Shown in pieces: positions 46,801-58,900 of a DNA stretch of 64,000 nt. How positions within the stretch are numbered: position 1 is the stretch's first letter; every line of letters starts with the position of its first letter. The DNA lies in NCBI GenBank assembly GCA_030272585.1, contig BSYQ01000004.1, forward strand, positions 2,542,001 to 2,606,000, given 5' to 3'. Source of the DNA: Bryopsis sp. KO-2023. Lineage: Eukaryota; Chlorophyta; Ulvophyceae; Bryopsidales; Bryopsidaceae. The notes beneath the pieces are model-generated. The model did no database searches. It was given only the letters and a program-made list of their open reading frames with translations, and was not told the origin of the DNA. Both the position numbers and the translations under genes were made by a program.

Positions 46801-48152
46801 GAAAAATTGAAATGGGGTTTGTGTGTCCTTGAACATCTTTCATGATTAGAGTTACCTGCTGCAATAAGAATTTTAGCAATGTCCGAAGCATTCTCCCAAG
46901 ACGCAACATGAAGTAGACTATCCCCCTCCTTCGATGCTGTTTCATTCAGATCAGCGCCCTTTGAGAGAAGCTCCTGCAACAAACTCGATCATGATGTTTT
47001 TCTTTTTGCAAAGACATGTTTTCACTTCTTTTCCTAAAAACTGAATATAAAACTGTAGCTCATGATATAAATACCTCAACTTTCACTGAGTCGTCTGCAA
47101 GAGTTGCATTGAAAAGTGCTTCATTCAGTTTGTTGCAGTTCCGACATTTTGCCTGTCATTCCAAAAAAACAAAACAAAAAACACACAGGTCTGACAAAGG
47201 ATAGCAACCATTCAAAACAAATCTCTTCGGTTGTCTAGAAGAGGATAGTGCAGGAGTGAAAGCATGAAACGTGAAAAAAAGCATTCAACCCATCGTTCAA
47301 GCTTTCCAGCCCTTGCTGCGATGGCACCTCTGACCATTCCATCCCTTACGATAAAACGATGACGCAGAGAATCAAATGTACAAAAAAAATGAACAAAGCT
47401 CCACTGTCAAATGATGATTACTACGTGCATGCATGAATCTACACCACAGACTGTCAGCCAACTGGGTATTTTCTTCGTGTCTTGCCAGTATCTTTTGAAC
47501 AATTTAAAAATTGCCTTCACTGGTTGTTGATCTCCTACAACCGATTGAACTGTCTCGGCATTGCTCCCCCCCTCCCCCCAAATACCGCTGCCTACTGCCT
47601 AAAGTTCACCCACATCAAGCTTGCGTCTCTCAAGATACTCAGCGTCAAGCTCGCGGATCCAAAGAAACAAATCCTCCTCCTCACCCTCCTGCAGCACCTT
47701 CCGAGTCGAATGGTCGACCCTTGCCCAGCTACCAGCATGCACCCGTTGCGCGTCGCTTTGTAACAAGACATCATCTCATCACCCAATCGAAAACCGGGAC
47801 TGCGTCAACTCAAATTTGAATGGATATGATCACACCTGCCGAGGGTCACCGCCAGCCGCCGCGCCTGCGAAATCAATGCGAATTCAAAAGTCAGCCACCC
47901 CTGGTCGAAGAACACCAACCCTACCCCCGACTTGAACTTCGAAAAACAACACAAAACCACCACACCAACCATGCTTCCAAAGCTTTTCCCTAGGACTACG
48001 CAGGCGATTGCGTCAAGACCCGCAGAATGGCTCCGTTCATATGAATGCATTCATGAGACGCCACTGTGGATCGACCCACCTATCGGTGCAGTATACGAAA
48101 GCGTCGCCTCGGAACAGTACCACAGGGCCCATACGATCAAGATGGAGAGCAT
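43853..48152 (-). CDS. Secreted ankyrin-repeat protein, copy C
   Basis: The start at 48152 gives MLSILIVWALWYCSEATLSY. A 29-nt mini-exon follows near 47863, then an exon with ARVDHSTRKVLQEGEEEDLF (about 47760-47600), [19 protein letters not shown] (about 47156-47080), [17 protein letters not shown] (about 46975-46856), ankyrin exons near 46545, 46322, 45727, 45475, 45017 and 44825, and a last exon from about 44195 to 43853 ending [20 protein letters not shown]. All repeats carry recognisable TPLH/TALH and LLxxGA or LIKAG motifs. It has no protease domain. No break was noticed, so this is the best-preserved protease-free minus-strand copy. Secretion and protein binding are inferred. It lacks the repeat that copies A, D and E have in the 24.6 / 52.4 / 58.5 kb position ([10 protein letters not shown] type). 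Confidence 0.75.
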
Positions 48153-49634
48153 CGTCAACGCGTTCAAAAAACAATAGATATTCAATACAGGATAACCCTT
48201 TTCCCCCGTTTGCAAAACCGAGTTCCAAACTGATCAGAAACAACGAAAAGAGGATAGCACTTTGTTGGATGGTGGCTGGGTGGGTTCGCCCCTTCCCTAA
48301 TGACTGCCGCCACACCAGCACGGTCCCAGGGTACAGTGGCATTACTTCCAGGGTACATTAATACTTCCAGGGTACCTTGGAGCCTTGGTCGCTTCCAAAA
48401 ACCAACCGAAATATTACTTTTATTCACTGTCCCTTTTTCTTTCGTTGGTGCGTTTCGAGGAGATCGACAGACGTCTCTGACATGCACACGTATTGTCCTG
48501 CTGAGAATTTTAGGTGGTGGGTGGGCTCTGTGTTTCACTGCTATCTGCGCATGTAATCATGTTCGTTTGTTTATTTTTTTGGAAGGAATTTGGACAAAGG
48601 AAAAGGAAAAAAAAAAAGTCCGACGTGTATGGATGAACAAATACCGTCGAGGATGGAGGGACAATCCCCCCCACCCATTGACCTTCTTGCTCGAAGTGAA
48701 TATGTGTTTCATACATGAACAAGGGCAATTTTTTATTTTTGCTGTACCATGATCTGTCTTTAACTTAGGTCTGGTACATGATCATAACGTAAGTAGGTGA
48801 CGCCCAGGGTTTTCTCAGGCGATGCACAGACGTCTCTGACATGCACATGTCTTGTCATGTATGAGGTAGCCTGGAAGGGGATGGCAAGCTCCAGATCACT
48901 GACTCAGATTCGCATTTTGCTTTTATCACACAGCTATCTGAAAACAAACAAACAAACAAACAAACAAACAAACAAACATCAAATTACATGGCTATCTGCA
49001 GAAGCCCACACGCATGCTAAGATATGGCAACCCAATTTCTGCTGGACACACTGAATAACCTGCTGCCAGAGCACCCTATTACTCTTTCTATTGATGAGAA
49101 TGCCTACAGTGGAGAGATTAACTCAGATATATCATTATATAATGGTCGGAACCCATAGTCAAAGGTAACCTGGAGGCTTGATCGCTTGGCTGTCATCGAC
49201 TGACGTATTGTCCTGCTGTGAATTGATTTGATGTGTTTGCTGTGGGAGGTGGCAGGCGCAGCGCTCTTTGCTCCCTGTTTGAGATGATGAGATCTATTCT
49301 CAACGGAGTTATGCTTGGGCTATCTACCAAATAAAAATATATTTTTCTAATTAAAAAAACAAAAACCAAATAAAAACAAACAAACAAACAAACAAACAAA
49401 CAAACAAACAAACAAACAAACATAAATTACATTGGTGGAAAACAAAACGCCACAAAGGGAATCCACCCTCGTTCCATGTTCATAAAACGACATTCCTTTT
49501 TTCTTTTTTTCAACGCCCCTCTTTCCTTGTTTTGTTTTTCTGTTACTATGAAGTCTCACAACCCCCCCCCCCCAAAAAAAACAAAATTCCCATAGCTCCA
49601 ACTGCACTACCATTTTTTGATTATTTTTAATCAG
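48153..49634. other. Non-genic region with simple repeats
   Basis: No gene supported. A (CAAA)n CATCAAATTACATGGCTA insertion at about 48947-48989 is flanked by an 8-bp duplication GCTATCTG. A longer (CAAA)n run ends CATAAATTACATTGG at 49371-49433. A direct repeat of ACAGACGTCTCTGACATGCA occurs near 48466 and 48826. Confidence 0.5.
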
Positions 49635-50260
49635 CATGGGCAACATTTTGAGGCCCTTTCGGAGATTGAAACCACCACTTGGCCGGCACTCGGTATTGAG
49701 CAAAGGGGAACGAGAAATACCTTGGTGGTGTGGGGATCCCGATTGGTTGCACCAACCTGACGGGTGCTGATGAACTGAAATGTCGCCCAACGATTAATCG
49801 GACCTAAAATATTTTAGGTCCGCCACCGCTTGGCCTCACTTCACTTCGACCCTTGGCGAGGTTCTCACCTGACGCTCACCACCTCCTACACTGACGTTAG
49901 TTATAACCTAGTTAGGTTGGATTTCTCAAACTACTTTTTTCGAGCTGAAATAAATAGCGAGCATTCAGCTGGAAAAGTATGTTTCAAACGACCATGTGAC
50001 ACCGCAGGGGCCGGTACAGGCTTGCAAACTCGGCACCCCATAATAAGATGCAAAGCCATGCAAGTGCGATGGACACCAGTTGCTAGCAACGGATCCAACA
50101 AATTTAGCAGTATATATGGAGTGAGTTTTCAATTTTATCGTGGAGGCAGACTGGAACGAATTCTGACCGGGTCCTTTGAGTGGATCGTCGCGACCTAGAA
50201 TTCCGCGGGGGTTCGAATCCCCCTCTTCACAAAAATTGTCATTTCCTGACAACTTACGAA
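49635..50260 (-). repeat. R1 flank module, copy 3 (shortened)
   Basis: The reverse complement of part of R1: the TGGTGGTGTGGGGATCCC side at 49635-49790 and the B-box side at 50160-50250, where the arm CGGGGGTTCGAATCCCCC is a perfect T-arm-like stem. Sits about 370 bp beyond the stop of minus-strand copy D, the same relative place as the other modules. Confidence 0.65.
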
Positions 50261-53200
50261 CAATCCTGAGCCCTCCATAAGTTTACAGACACTTGTCGTT
50301 TTCCCCAAAAAAAACAAATATGCCAACAAAACTGATGATACAAATTCAAGTAAGCATCAAGCACCAAACTATTGTTCATTAAAATATACCATTCAACGAC
50401 CCAATGATCACTGGTCGTGACATAAAAACATCAAACATCTCAAAATGATTAAAAAACATGCAAAATAGCCAGTCAATAATAATGCAGAAGTTGTACCACA
50501 GCTATCCCAAAAATTGGTGATCCTCTAAACAGCAAATGCATCGATTCTTGAAAACACCCTTGGGTGGAACCGATATAAAATCCAATTTTTATAAATGAAG
50601 TGTTTTCAATGGGACACTTTGACAATTTATCCTTCCATAATGGCTTTGAGACGCTTCTTCTCTCCTTTGCCGCATAATTCGTCCCTACAATAAGACTCCA
50701 AATTGCATTTGCAAATAACGTCCACAGGTTTGTCCCCATCTTCATTCTGAATATCAACATCAGCTCCCGCCTTCATCAGAAGTTCAACAGATTCACCATG
50801 GCCAGAATAGGCTGCCAAATGAAGTGCAGTGTTTCCATCATCATTTTGAACATTCACTTCAGCTCCGTTGTCTAAAAGGAGTTGAACCATTGCTTGGTTT
50901 ATTTGGAATCCGATGGCAAGAGCCTCCATCAATGGTGTTGCGCCATCATCATCTTGGGCATTGATGTCTGCACCTGCAAACAGCACCCAACAATTACATA
51001 TTGTGACTTCAGAGTCCTAGTAGATAACTTCAACCAACTGATATGCAAAACTTGGGATACACACGACCAACACTTCAGCAGAAGTGTGGAGCAAAACATG
51101 TTAAAAAAAGGTGGATTGAAATTCAGCACCACCTGATTCCATGCAATACCTAGCCTATCCCGCATTCTCCCTGTTTCAAATTTGAAAATTTGATTTCCAA
51201 AGATTACTTCTCTTTCTACATTTGCATCACATCTTGCCCCAAAGCAAAAAAAGGCCAATCCATCATATGAGTAATCATAAGCCCTGCCACCAATAAGATC
51301 TAAACTATGGTTTCACATAATGGTACTCCATTGGTACTCCGAAGCATTATTTTTTGCCCCCTTCTGCAGCAAGTCAAATAAGGGAAGAAATGCCCCATCT
51401 TGTTTGTCACACTCTAATACCTGGATTGTTTTTTTGTGAATTGCCCGTATATTCTAGTAACAAAAGTGGGAGTTGCTTAGTTTCACAGTCAGCGAAAGGT
51501 CTGCCAAGTACACCTGAGTTCAACAGATACTCCACCAGCTCCACTTCGCCCCCTCTTGCTTCTACTATCAAAGTGGTGCGATTAAAGTCATCTTTTGCAT
51601 CCACCTTTGCCCCTGAAAAGCCATAACACCGAGTGTGATGATGGATATAAAACAATTTATGTCAAAACACGAAGGCAAAAGCAGAGAAGCATCCCCATCA
51701 CCTGCTTTGATCAAAATCTTGACAATGTCCAAGCGACCCTCTTGGGCAGCATGATGCAATGGAGTCCTATTGGAATAACTTCGCGCATTCAAATTTGCCC
51801 CTGTACAACAATAGCAAAGTGACGACACATGCATATGCATGCAAGCATGCATGCTTACAGACTAAATCAATAAATTGACAAAAGCCAGCTACGGTCAACA
51901 ACGTACCCAGGAAAAGAATCCCATCAGAAATTATCGTCATTACAGACACCACAGAGAAAGGAATCGTACTTCAATTGTTCTGATTCACTGTGTGAATTTT
52001 CTTACTTTACTATCTGCAAGCAGATAGCAAACCCTAACACTGTATGATAAATAGAGAGTTTCTTTCTACATGCTCCGACACCCCCACATATTTTATCATA
52101 ATGACATTGGAACAGAACCCAAAAAATGCAACAGGGGTTGCCAAAACCACCTGATTCCAAGAGCTCCTCAGCCACCTCCGCTTCAGCTGCCATCATCAAG
52201 GGAGTATCTCCAGATTCGTCTTTTGAATCTATATTTGCCCCTGAAGTTAAAAAAAGCAACGCTCAACGGTCATAAATAGCATTAGTTTATCAACGCGGGG
52301 ATTTGAAAATACTCATGAACTGCGTGTGGCAGCGTCATGGTGAGAAACTGAACAAACAATTTTGATGGTCCCTTTCAAGGGTCACCTGCTTTGATCAATG
52401 CCTTGACAACATCCAGGTCAAGAGCCTCAGAGGCAGCATCCATCAACGGAGTAGTGTGAAATCTATCCAGTGCGTCAACCTTAGCCCCTGCAACAATTAA
52501 TGAAAAAACTCTGCAATGCACATCTGAGTAGTAATACAATACAACAATACAATATAATATAGTATAATATATTTTCCACGCAGTCACCGGACACAACTCC
52601 AAAGAGGAACTCTTTATAAACAAAAACAGGAGGAAAGTTAAGTGGTAAAAATATATAGTGGTTTGCACAACATGTAAACCACATTGAACATAGTTGAGCT
52701 TTTTCGCAGCTGCCATATTTCTGCCTTGTTGCAACTCATATATTGACTCAAATAGTAACGATGCAAGTGATGTCGACATGTCTGTCACAGATGTTGCAGT
52801 GCTTTTTCTTTCAAAGGAAAATATGAAGAAGGACACACCCTCTAAATACGCCTGCAAATATGACAGCAGCGGTGGCAGAAAAGAGTATCTCCTGGAATCA
52901 TGTGATCCAGGGCCCCTATAAAACATCACCTGCTTCGATCAAAATGTTCACAATATCTATAGAGGCATGCGCTGCAGCCCAATGCAAAGCAGTCTTTTGA
53001 TGCTGTGTCTGTGCATTAACATCGACCCCTGAAAAAACATATGAATAGTACATGTTGCAACCCTCAGCGCCCACAAGCGTAAACAGGACGTTGAGTTTAT
53101 TCAGTTTTGCATGGGTCAATTTCAATATGAATTATGTACACAGCCATGGGCAACCAGCTACGATAAAATGCTGAGTGTTTCACTGAATTAACCTTTTGAG

Positions 53201-53885
53201 CAGCGATTGATTTTTTTTGCCTGCATATTGCCAATTCAAAAAAACAATAATGAAACTTATTCTGGCAGTAGTTCACCTCAGAGAGGAGGTGGTCCAGGAT
53301 ATTTTTAAACGTATCTTTGTTGGTGAATAAATGTAATAAATCTATCAAAATCTCCCTAGCCCCCTCTCTCAAACATCCAAATGTATAGAAAAATCACACT
53401 TGATTGTATATTTATGTTTATACATCTGCATCAGATTACAAAGGTGGTCAGAAACCCCTCTAGAAAGTACCTGATTCCAGAAGAAACTCAACCAAATCCA
53501 GTCTTCCGAAATGTGATGCATCTATCAATGGGGTGCGGTTCTCCTCGTCTTTGAAATTCACATTTGCCCCTGCAAGAACAACGATCAAGCCTCAAGATCC
53601 AGATAATACTCAGTCTGTGGTGCAAATAGAAGTGCAAATTACTTTGCGGGGATAGGTAATAAAAAGGCCTTATGTTTTACATGGACTACCTTCTTTGACC
53701 AAAATCTTAGCAACATCCAAGTGGCCATATTGAGCAGCATAATGCAACGGAGTTTCGCCATCCTCATTTTGCGCATTGACATTCGCCCCTGCATCAAATT
53801 GCCAAGAACTTGCGAAAGAAAATATTAATTTTGTTGGCAATATGGAAATTTATAATCCCAAAAGAATTATAAGTTTTCAAATACA

Positions 53886-53940
53886 GTAGACGCCGCTTTA
53901 TCGAACACATCCGGGCCACGCTTTTTCGGGCATATTAAGT
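53886..53940. mobile_element. pogo-like terminal fragment
   Basis: TACAGTAGACGCCGCTTTAT followed by CGAACACATCCGG looks like one end (TA + CAGTAGAC) of a pogo/Tigger-type element. No matching opposite end was found within the next 400 bp, so this is a solo end or a decayed copy. Confidence 0.45.
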
Positions 53941-54005
53941 GATTGGTTTACAATAACATAACATAATTACACGCGAAGAAGCCACCCAGCGATTGGTTTA
54001 CAATA
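53941..54005. mobile_element. Miniature retroposon-like insertion, (TAACA)n type, in copy D
   Basis: A 35-bp insert (53956-53990, starting ACATAACATAATTACACGCG and ending GCCACCCAGC) is flanked by a perfect 15-bp direct duplication GATTGGTTTACAATA (53941-53955 and 53991-54005). The insert is the same unit as at 29469-29506. Confidence 0.85.
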
Positions 54006-55385
54006 CGACGTCTGACATTTCCCCTCTCCCAGACGCGCACGCATTCGAATCAAACAGTAAAAAACTCGTCAATAGTGGCCTGGCGGTTGAAACGCCGTCG
54101 AAGAAACTCCATGACCCCGTGGGTAGTTGGGGGTCTTTTTGCACTCCTCCATCTTGTCATAGGTGGTGGCAAGCACGAGTCGCCGGTTATGACGTCCAGA
54201 AACAGAAACAGAAGTTCAACAGTTACATATTCATATTGCAGTGCGTTATATATTGATATTGGGTGTTTGAACATCTTTCATGATTGAAGTTACCTGCTGC
54301 AATAAGAATTTTAGCAATGTTCGAAGCATTCTCCCAAGAAGCAACATGAAGTAGACTATCCCCCTCCTTCGATGTTGTTTCATTCGCATCAGCACCCTTT
54401 GAGAGAAGCTCCTGCAAAGAAACATCGATCATGATGTTTTTCTTTTTGCAAAGACATGTTTTCACACTCTCTTTCCTAAAAACTGAATAGAAAACTGTAG
54501 CTCATGAAAAAAATACCCAACTTTTTTACCTCAACTTTCTCTGAGTCGTCTCCAAGAGTTCCATTGAAAAGTGCTTCATTCAGTTGTTACAGTTCCGACA
54601 TTTTGCCTGTCATTGAAAAAATAAAACAAACAAACACAGATGACCGTTCCATTCCTTACAATGGAATAATGGCACAGAGAATCAAATATATAAAATCTGA
54701 ACATTCATCCACTGTCAAATGAATATTAATTGCATGCATGAATGAATATACACCAGAGTAGGCACCTAGGCCACCTTGCCAGTATCTTTTGTTCAATTTG
54801 GAAATTGTCTTCGTTTGTTCTGATATCCACAACCAATTGAACTGTCTCGTCACCCCCCAAAAACCACTGCCTACTGAATGAGATTCACCCACATCAAGCT
54901 TGCGGTTTTCAAGACTCTCATCATCACCCTCCTGCAGTAGCTTCCGAGTCGAATGATCGATCCTTGCCCAGCTCCCAACCACTTCGGCATCGCCCTTTTA
55001 AAAGATATCAGCTCATCACCTAGTCGAAAACCGCGACTCCACCAAATCAAATTCGAATAGAAAATATCATACCTGCCGAGTGTCGCCACCAGCCGCCGTG
55101 CCTACACAAACAAAGCGAATTCAAAACTCAGCCACCCTCGGTTGAAGAACATCAGCCCTACCCGACTTGAACTTCGCAACACAACACCACGACGCCCACC
55201 CTGCGTCTCAAAGCTCAAACACTTTCCCCAGGACCCCGCAGACGATTACGTCAAGGCCCCGCATTATGGCTGCGTTCATACATACACTGGACGCCACTGC
55301 GGATCGACCCACCCATCGCAGCTGCATACGAAAGCGTCGCCTCCCAGCAGCAGCACAGGGTCCATACGGTCAAGACGGAGAGCAT

Positions 55386-55963
55386 CGTAAACTCCTTCAA
55401 GAATATTATATACCCAATACACGATATATATTTAAGATATATGATAAAAAAAAATGCTCGTTTTCTGGCTTTTTGTGCGCTTTGCTGTTTGGTGGGTGGG
55501 TAGGTTTGCCCCTTCGAAGGGAACTCCCAATGACTGTCGCACCACCGGATCAGCTCGACGTCGGATCGCTGGAAAGGGTGACCAACACACTCTGAAAATC
55601 TTATGCCATGCAAGTTTTTTAGTTCCCCCATCCCCAAGGTTGTTTTAGGGCTTTCACTGATGGGATATTTCCTGTTGCGAGAAATGGTGACACGAGTCAT
55701 CCGTTGGCGATATTCTTTTCCCGTTACAGGCAGAAGCTGGCATGTAGATGTCTTGTCATGTATGAGGTAGCCTAGAAGTACCGCTGCTCCCTAAGAGTGA
55801 TACCGCTTCACCCTGGAAGTGATACAGTTACCGGGAATGGCCGAACCCACTCACCGACCGATCAGCCGATCGCACAAAAGACTCAGTCTGCGTTGGACAA
55901 GAAGCATTTTTTGACATCCCCTTTTCGTTGCGTGTGATCAGTCTGGTTTGCAACGAGTTTACG
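55386..55963. promoter_or_regulatory. Head-to-head interval between ankyrin copies D and E
   Basis: 578 bp between the divergent start codons at 55385 (-) and 55964 (+). It contains AT-rich ATATATTTAAGATATATG (55425-55445) close to the D start, a plausible TATA region, and a short tandem AAGTGATACAG-like repeat near 55790-55830. Shared regulation is inference. Confidence 0.4.
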
Positions 55964-58900
55964 ATGCTCTTCGTCTTGATCGTATGGACCCTGTGCTGCT
56001 GTTCCCAGGGAGTGCTTTCGTATGCTGCATCGACAGGTGGGTCGATCATATATGATATATATCAGAACACTGTACAGTGGGGAATCCAATACACATTCTG
56101 CGGTCTTTACGAAATCGTCTGCGTAGCCCCGTGGAAACTGGTTTGGTGTTAGAGTTGTTGTGTTGCGATGTTTGAGTCGGGTTTGGGATCGGTGTTCCTC
56201 ATCCAGGCTGTTTCACAAAATTTTGAATTCGCATCGATTATGCAGGCGCGTCGGCTGGCGGCGACGCTCAGCAGGTGTGATATTTTCTATTCGAATTTGA
56301 TTTGGTGGAGTCCCACTTTTCGATTTGGTGATGAGCTGATATCTTATAAAAGGGCGACGCGGAACCGGTGCATAGCAGGGGAGGGGTCAATCGTTCGACT
56401 CGGAAGCTGCTGCAGGAGGATGACGAACACGAACAGTATCTTTTAGACCGCAAGCTTGATGTGAGTGTACTGGCACTTTTTTTTTTATTCTTTGAGGGCT
56501 TGTCAGGAAAGTTTGATTTATTGTAGGGTGGAGCAAAAGATACTTCATGCCAACTTAGCACCCTGCGTTCCATTGGTTGAGATGCAATGATCAGGGACAC
56601 CATGGCAGCAAGGGTTGGAAGGCAAAAATTAAGGATCAGTTCAACGTATTTTCTTTCCAGTACTTTCACTGCTGCACAGCCTTGCATTTTACAACCGAAG
56701 AGATACATTTTGATTGCTTGTCTGTTGTCAGCCCTGTGTATTGTTTTCAATGACAGGTAGAATGTCGGAAATGCAACAGACTGAACGAAGCACTTTTCAA
56801 TGCGACTCTTGCGGGCGACTCTGAGAAAGTCAAGGTACTCCTATGATCAACTCCATATTTTTCCTGAAAATCTAAAAACAAAAGGTTTCTTCTAAAATAG
56901 ACGTCTGTGTCAATTGTTTTTGCAGGAGCTTCTCTCGAAGGGTGCTGATGTTTTAACATCATCAAAGGAGGGGGACGGCCTGCTTCATATTGCTTGTTTT
57001 CAGGATAATAATGCTTCGGACGTTGTTGAAATCCTTATCGCAGCAGGTAACTCCAATCATGAAAGAACTTCAAGGCCTGTACACATCCCACCCCTGTTAT
57101 TATTTCATGACAAAAATAAAATGACGCCTTGAATAGATTGTTAAAACTGGAGCAATACAGGATGATCAATACACTACAGGATATTATGTATTGGCTATTG
57201 CAGGCCGTGAGTCTTCATGTTTGAAAACATAACATTTTCCGAAAATTTATATGGTGATTACAAATATGGAAATTTACAAATAACTGAAGTGTTTTCCTTT
57301 ACTTAAGAGTTTGCTGCATGCAGGGGCGAATGTTGATGTACAGAACGACTATGGCGAAACTCCATTGTTGTTCGCTACTCAATATGGTCACTTGGATGTT
57401 GCTGAGATTTTGGTCAAAGAAGGTAGTGCGTGCAGGAAATCAGGCCTTTTTATTACCTATCCGTGTGGAGTAATTCGCTCTTCTATTTGCACCACAAACA
57501 AGTTATATCTAGCTCTTGAGGATTGATCAACATCGTTCCTTCAGGGGCAAATGTGACGTTCAAAGATGAGAATGGAAACACGCCATTCATAGATGCTGCA
57601 TATTTCAGAAGACTGGAGTTGGTTGAGTTTCTTCTGGAATCAGGTACTTTCTAGAGGGCTTCCTGACCATCTTTGTAATCTAATGCAAATGTGTATAAGC
57701 ATGTCTGATTTTCTCTGTGGAAGAACTATGCTTCAAAATCAGCTGGGAAACACCCAGTATTTCATTGTGTGGAGTCAAAACCTTAATTTATATATTCAAC
57801 TGCTGGAATTGGGCCGGCCCTTTTCTCAAAAAAAATTCAACGTCCTGGTGGCATTTATGGAAGCTGATGGCTGCAAAATGTGCTGTTCATAAATTTCTTC
57901 AGGAGCCGATGTTAATGCACAGACAGATGATAAATTCACTGCGTTGCATTGGGCTGCAGCACGTGACTCTATGGACATTGTAAACATTTTGATCAAAGCA
58001 GGTGATGTTTGGTAGGGTCCCCTAAATTTGTAACTTTTTCTTCGATGGTGTTACTTCTGGATTAACTCAGATAAACCATAACACCACATGTCTCTCGCAG
58101 ATGTTGTCTGTTGCTTTTTCTTTCAAAGCAAATTTAGACACACTCTCCAAATACACCTTTCTCAAAGTGGCAGTGATTTGTGGCAAAGGAGTATCTTCTT
58201 GAATCCAAAAAAGTATTTCACTACGTTCCATGTGGTTTACATGTTAACCAATATATGTTTTTATCATATACTGAAACCTCTGCATGCATGGCCATTAAAG
58301 TAGAAATTTACCCTTTTCTTTTCCTTGAAGTTGCACATGGATGTCGTGTGCTCGCAGGTGAGCGTGCGTAAAAACTTATATATCAATTGAATTCAGGCAA
58401 AGAATTGAGATATGCATTATGAAGTTCTTTCATAATATTGTTGCAGGGGCGAATGCTGATACACAAAACAGATTTGGCAGAAATTCGTTGCATTACGTTG
58501 CATTTGGATTGCTTGGCCCGGATGTTGTCAAGGCGCTGATCAAAGCAGGTGACGCTTAAAAAGGGGCCATCATGAAAATGTTTTGTTCAATTTATGACCA
58601 TGACGCTCTCTCGCACACACAGGGCCTGTGGACTTCCAGAACCCCACGTGAACAAATTAAACCTGTTCTTGAACTGCTTTTTTACTTCAGGGGCGAGTGT
58701 AGATTTGAAAGACGACTTTGGAGAGACCCCTTTGATGATGGTAGCAAAGGAGGACAAAGCGGAGGTGGTTGAGGAGCTCATTGAATCAGGTGCTTTTGGC
58801 ACCTCTTGCTTCAATTTTAGGGTTCCGTTTGGATTTCAACATGGTGGAAATATGTGGGGCTGTCTTGACTGGTTTCTGCGTGTTGACATTTTTTTACAGT

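Larger units (their letters stand above)
50627..55385 (-). pseudogene. Secreted ankyrin-repeat protein, copy D (frameshifted)
   Basis: The start at 55385 gives MLSVLTVWTLCCCWEATLSY. A 29-nt mini-exon lies near 55105, then [20 protein letters not shown] (about 54985-54890), the CRNCN exon (about 54610-54525), [17 protein letters not shown] (about 54415-54293), ankyrin exons near 53790, 53570, 53030, 52487, 52240, 51797 and 51612, and the last exon from about 50972 to 50627 ending [16 protein letters not shown]. In the CRNCN exon one T is missing relative to copy C (CAGTTGTTAC for CAGTTTGTTGC near 54581), giving CRNCNN and a stop. The exon near 52240 is also short by several residues. A pogo-like end fragment with a micro-insertion lies in the intron at 53.9-54.0 kb. 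The gene may be dead or may start translation differently. Confidence 0.7.

Noticed and set aside
50160-50250. Possible tRNA gene (B-box and perfect T-arm in R1)
   Set aside because: The 3' half looks like a tRNA, but no pairing acceptor strand, D-arm or anticodon arm could be placed upstream at the right distance in any of the R1 copies.
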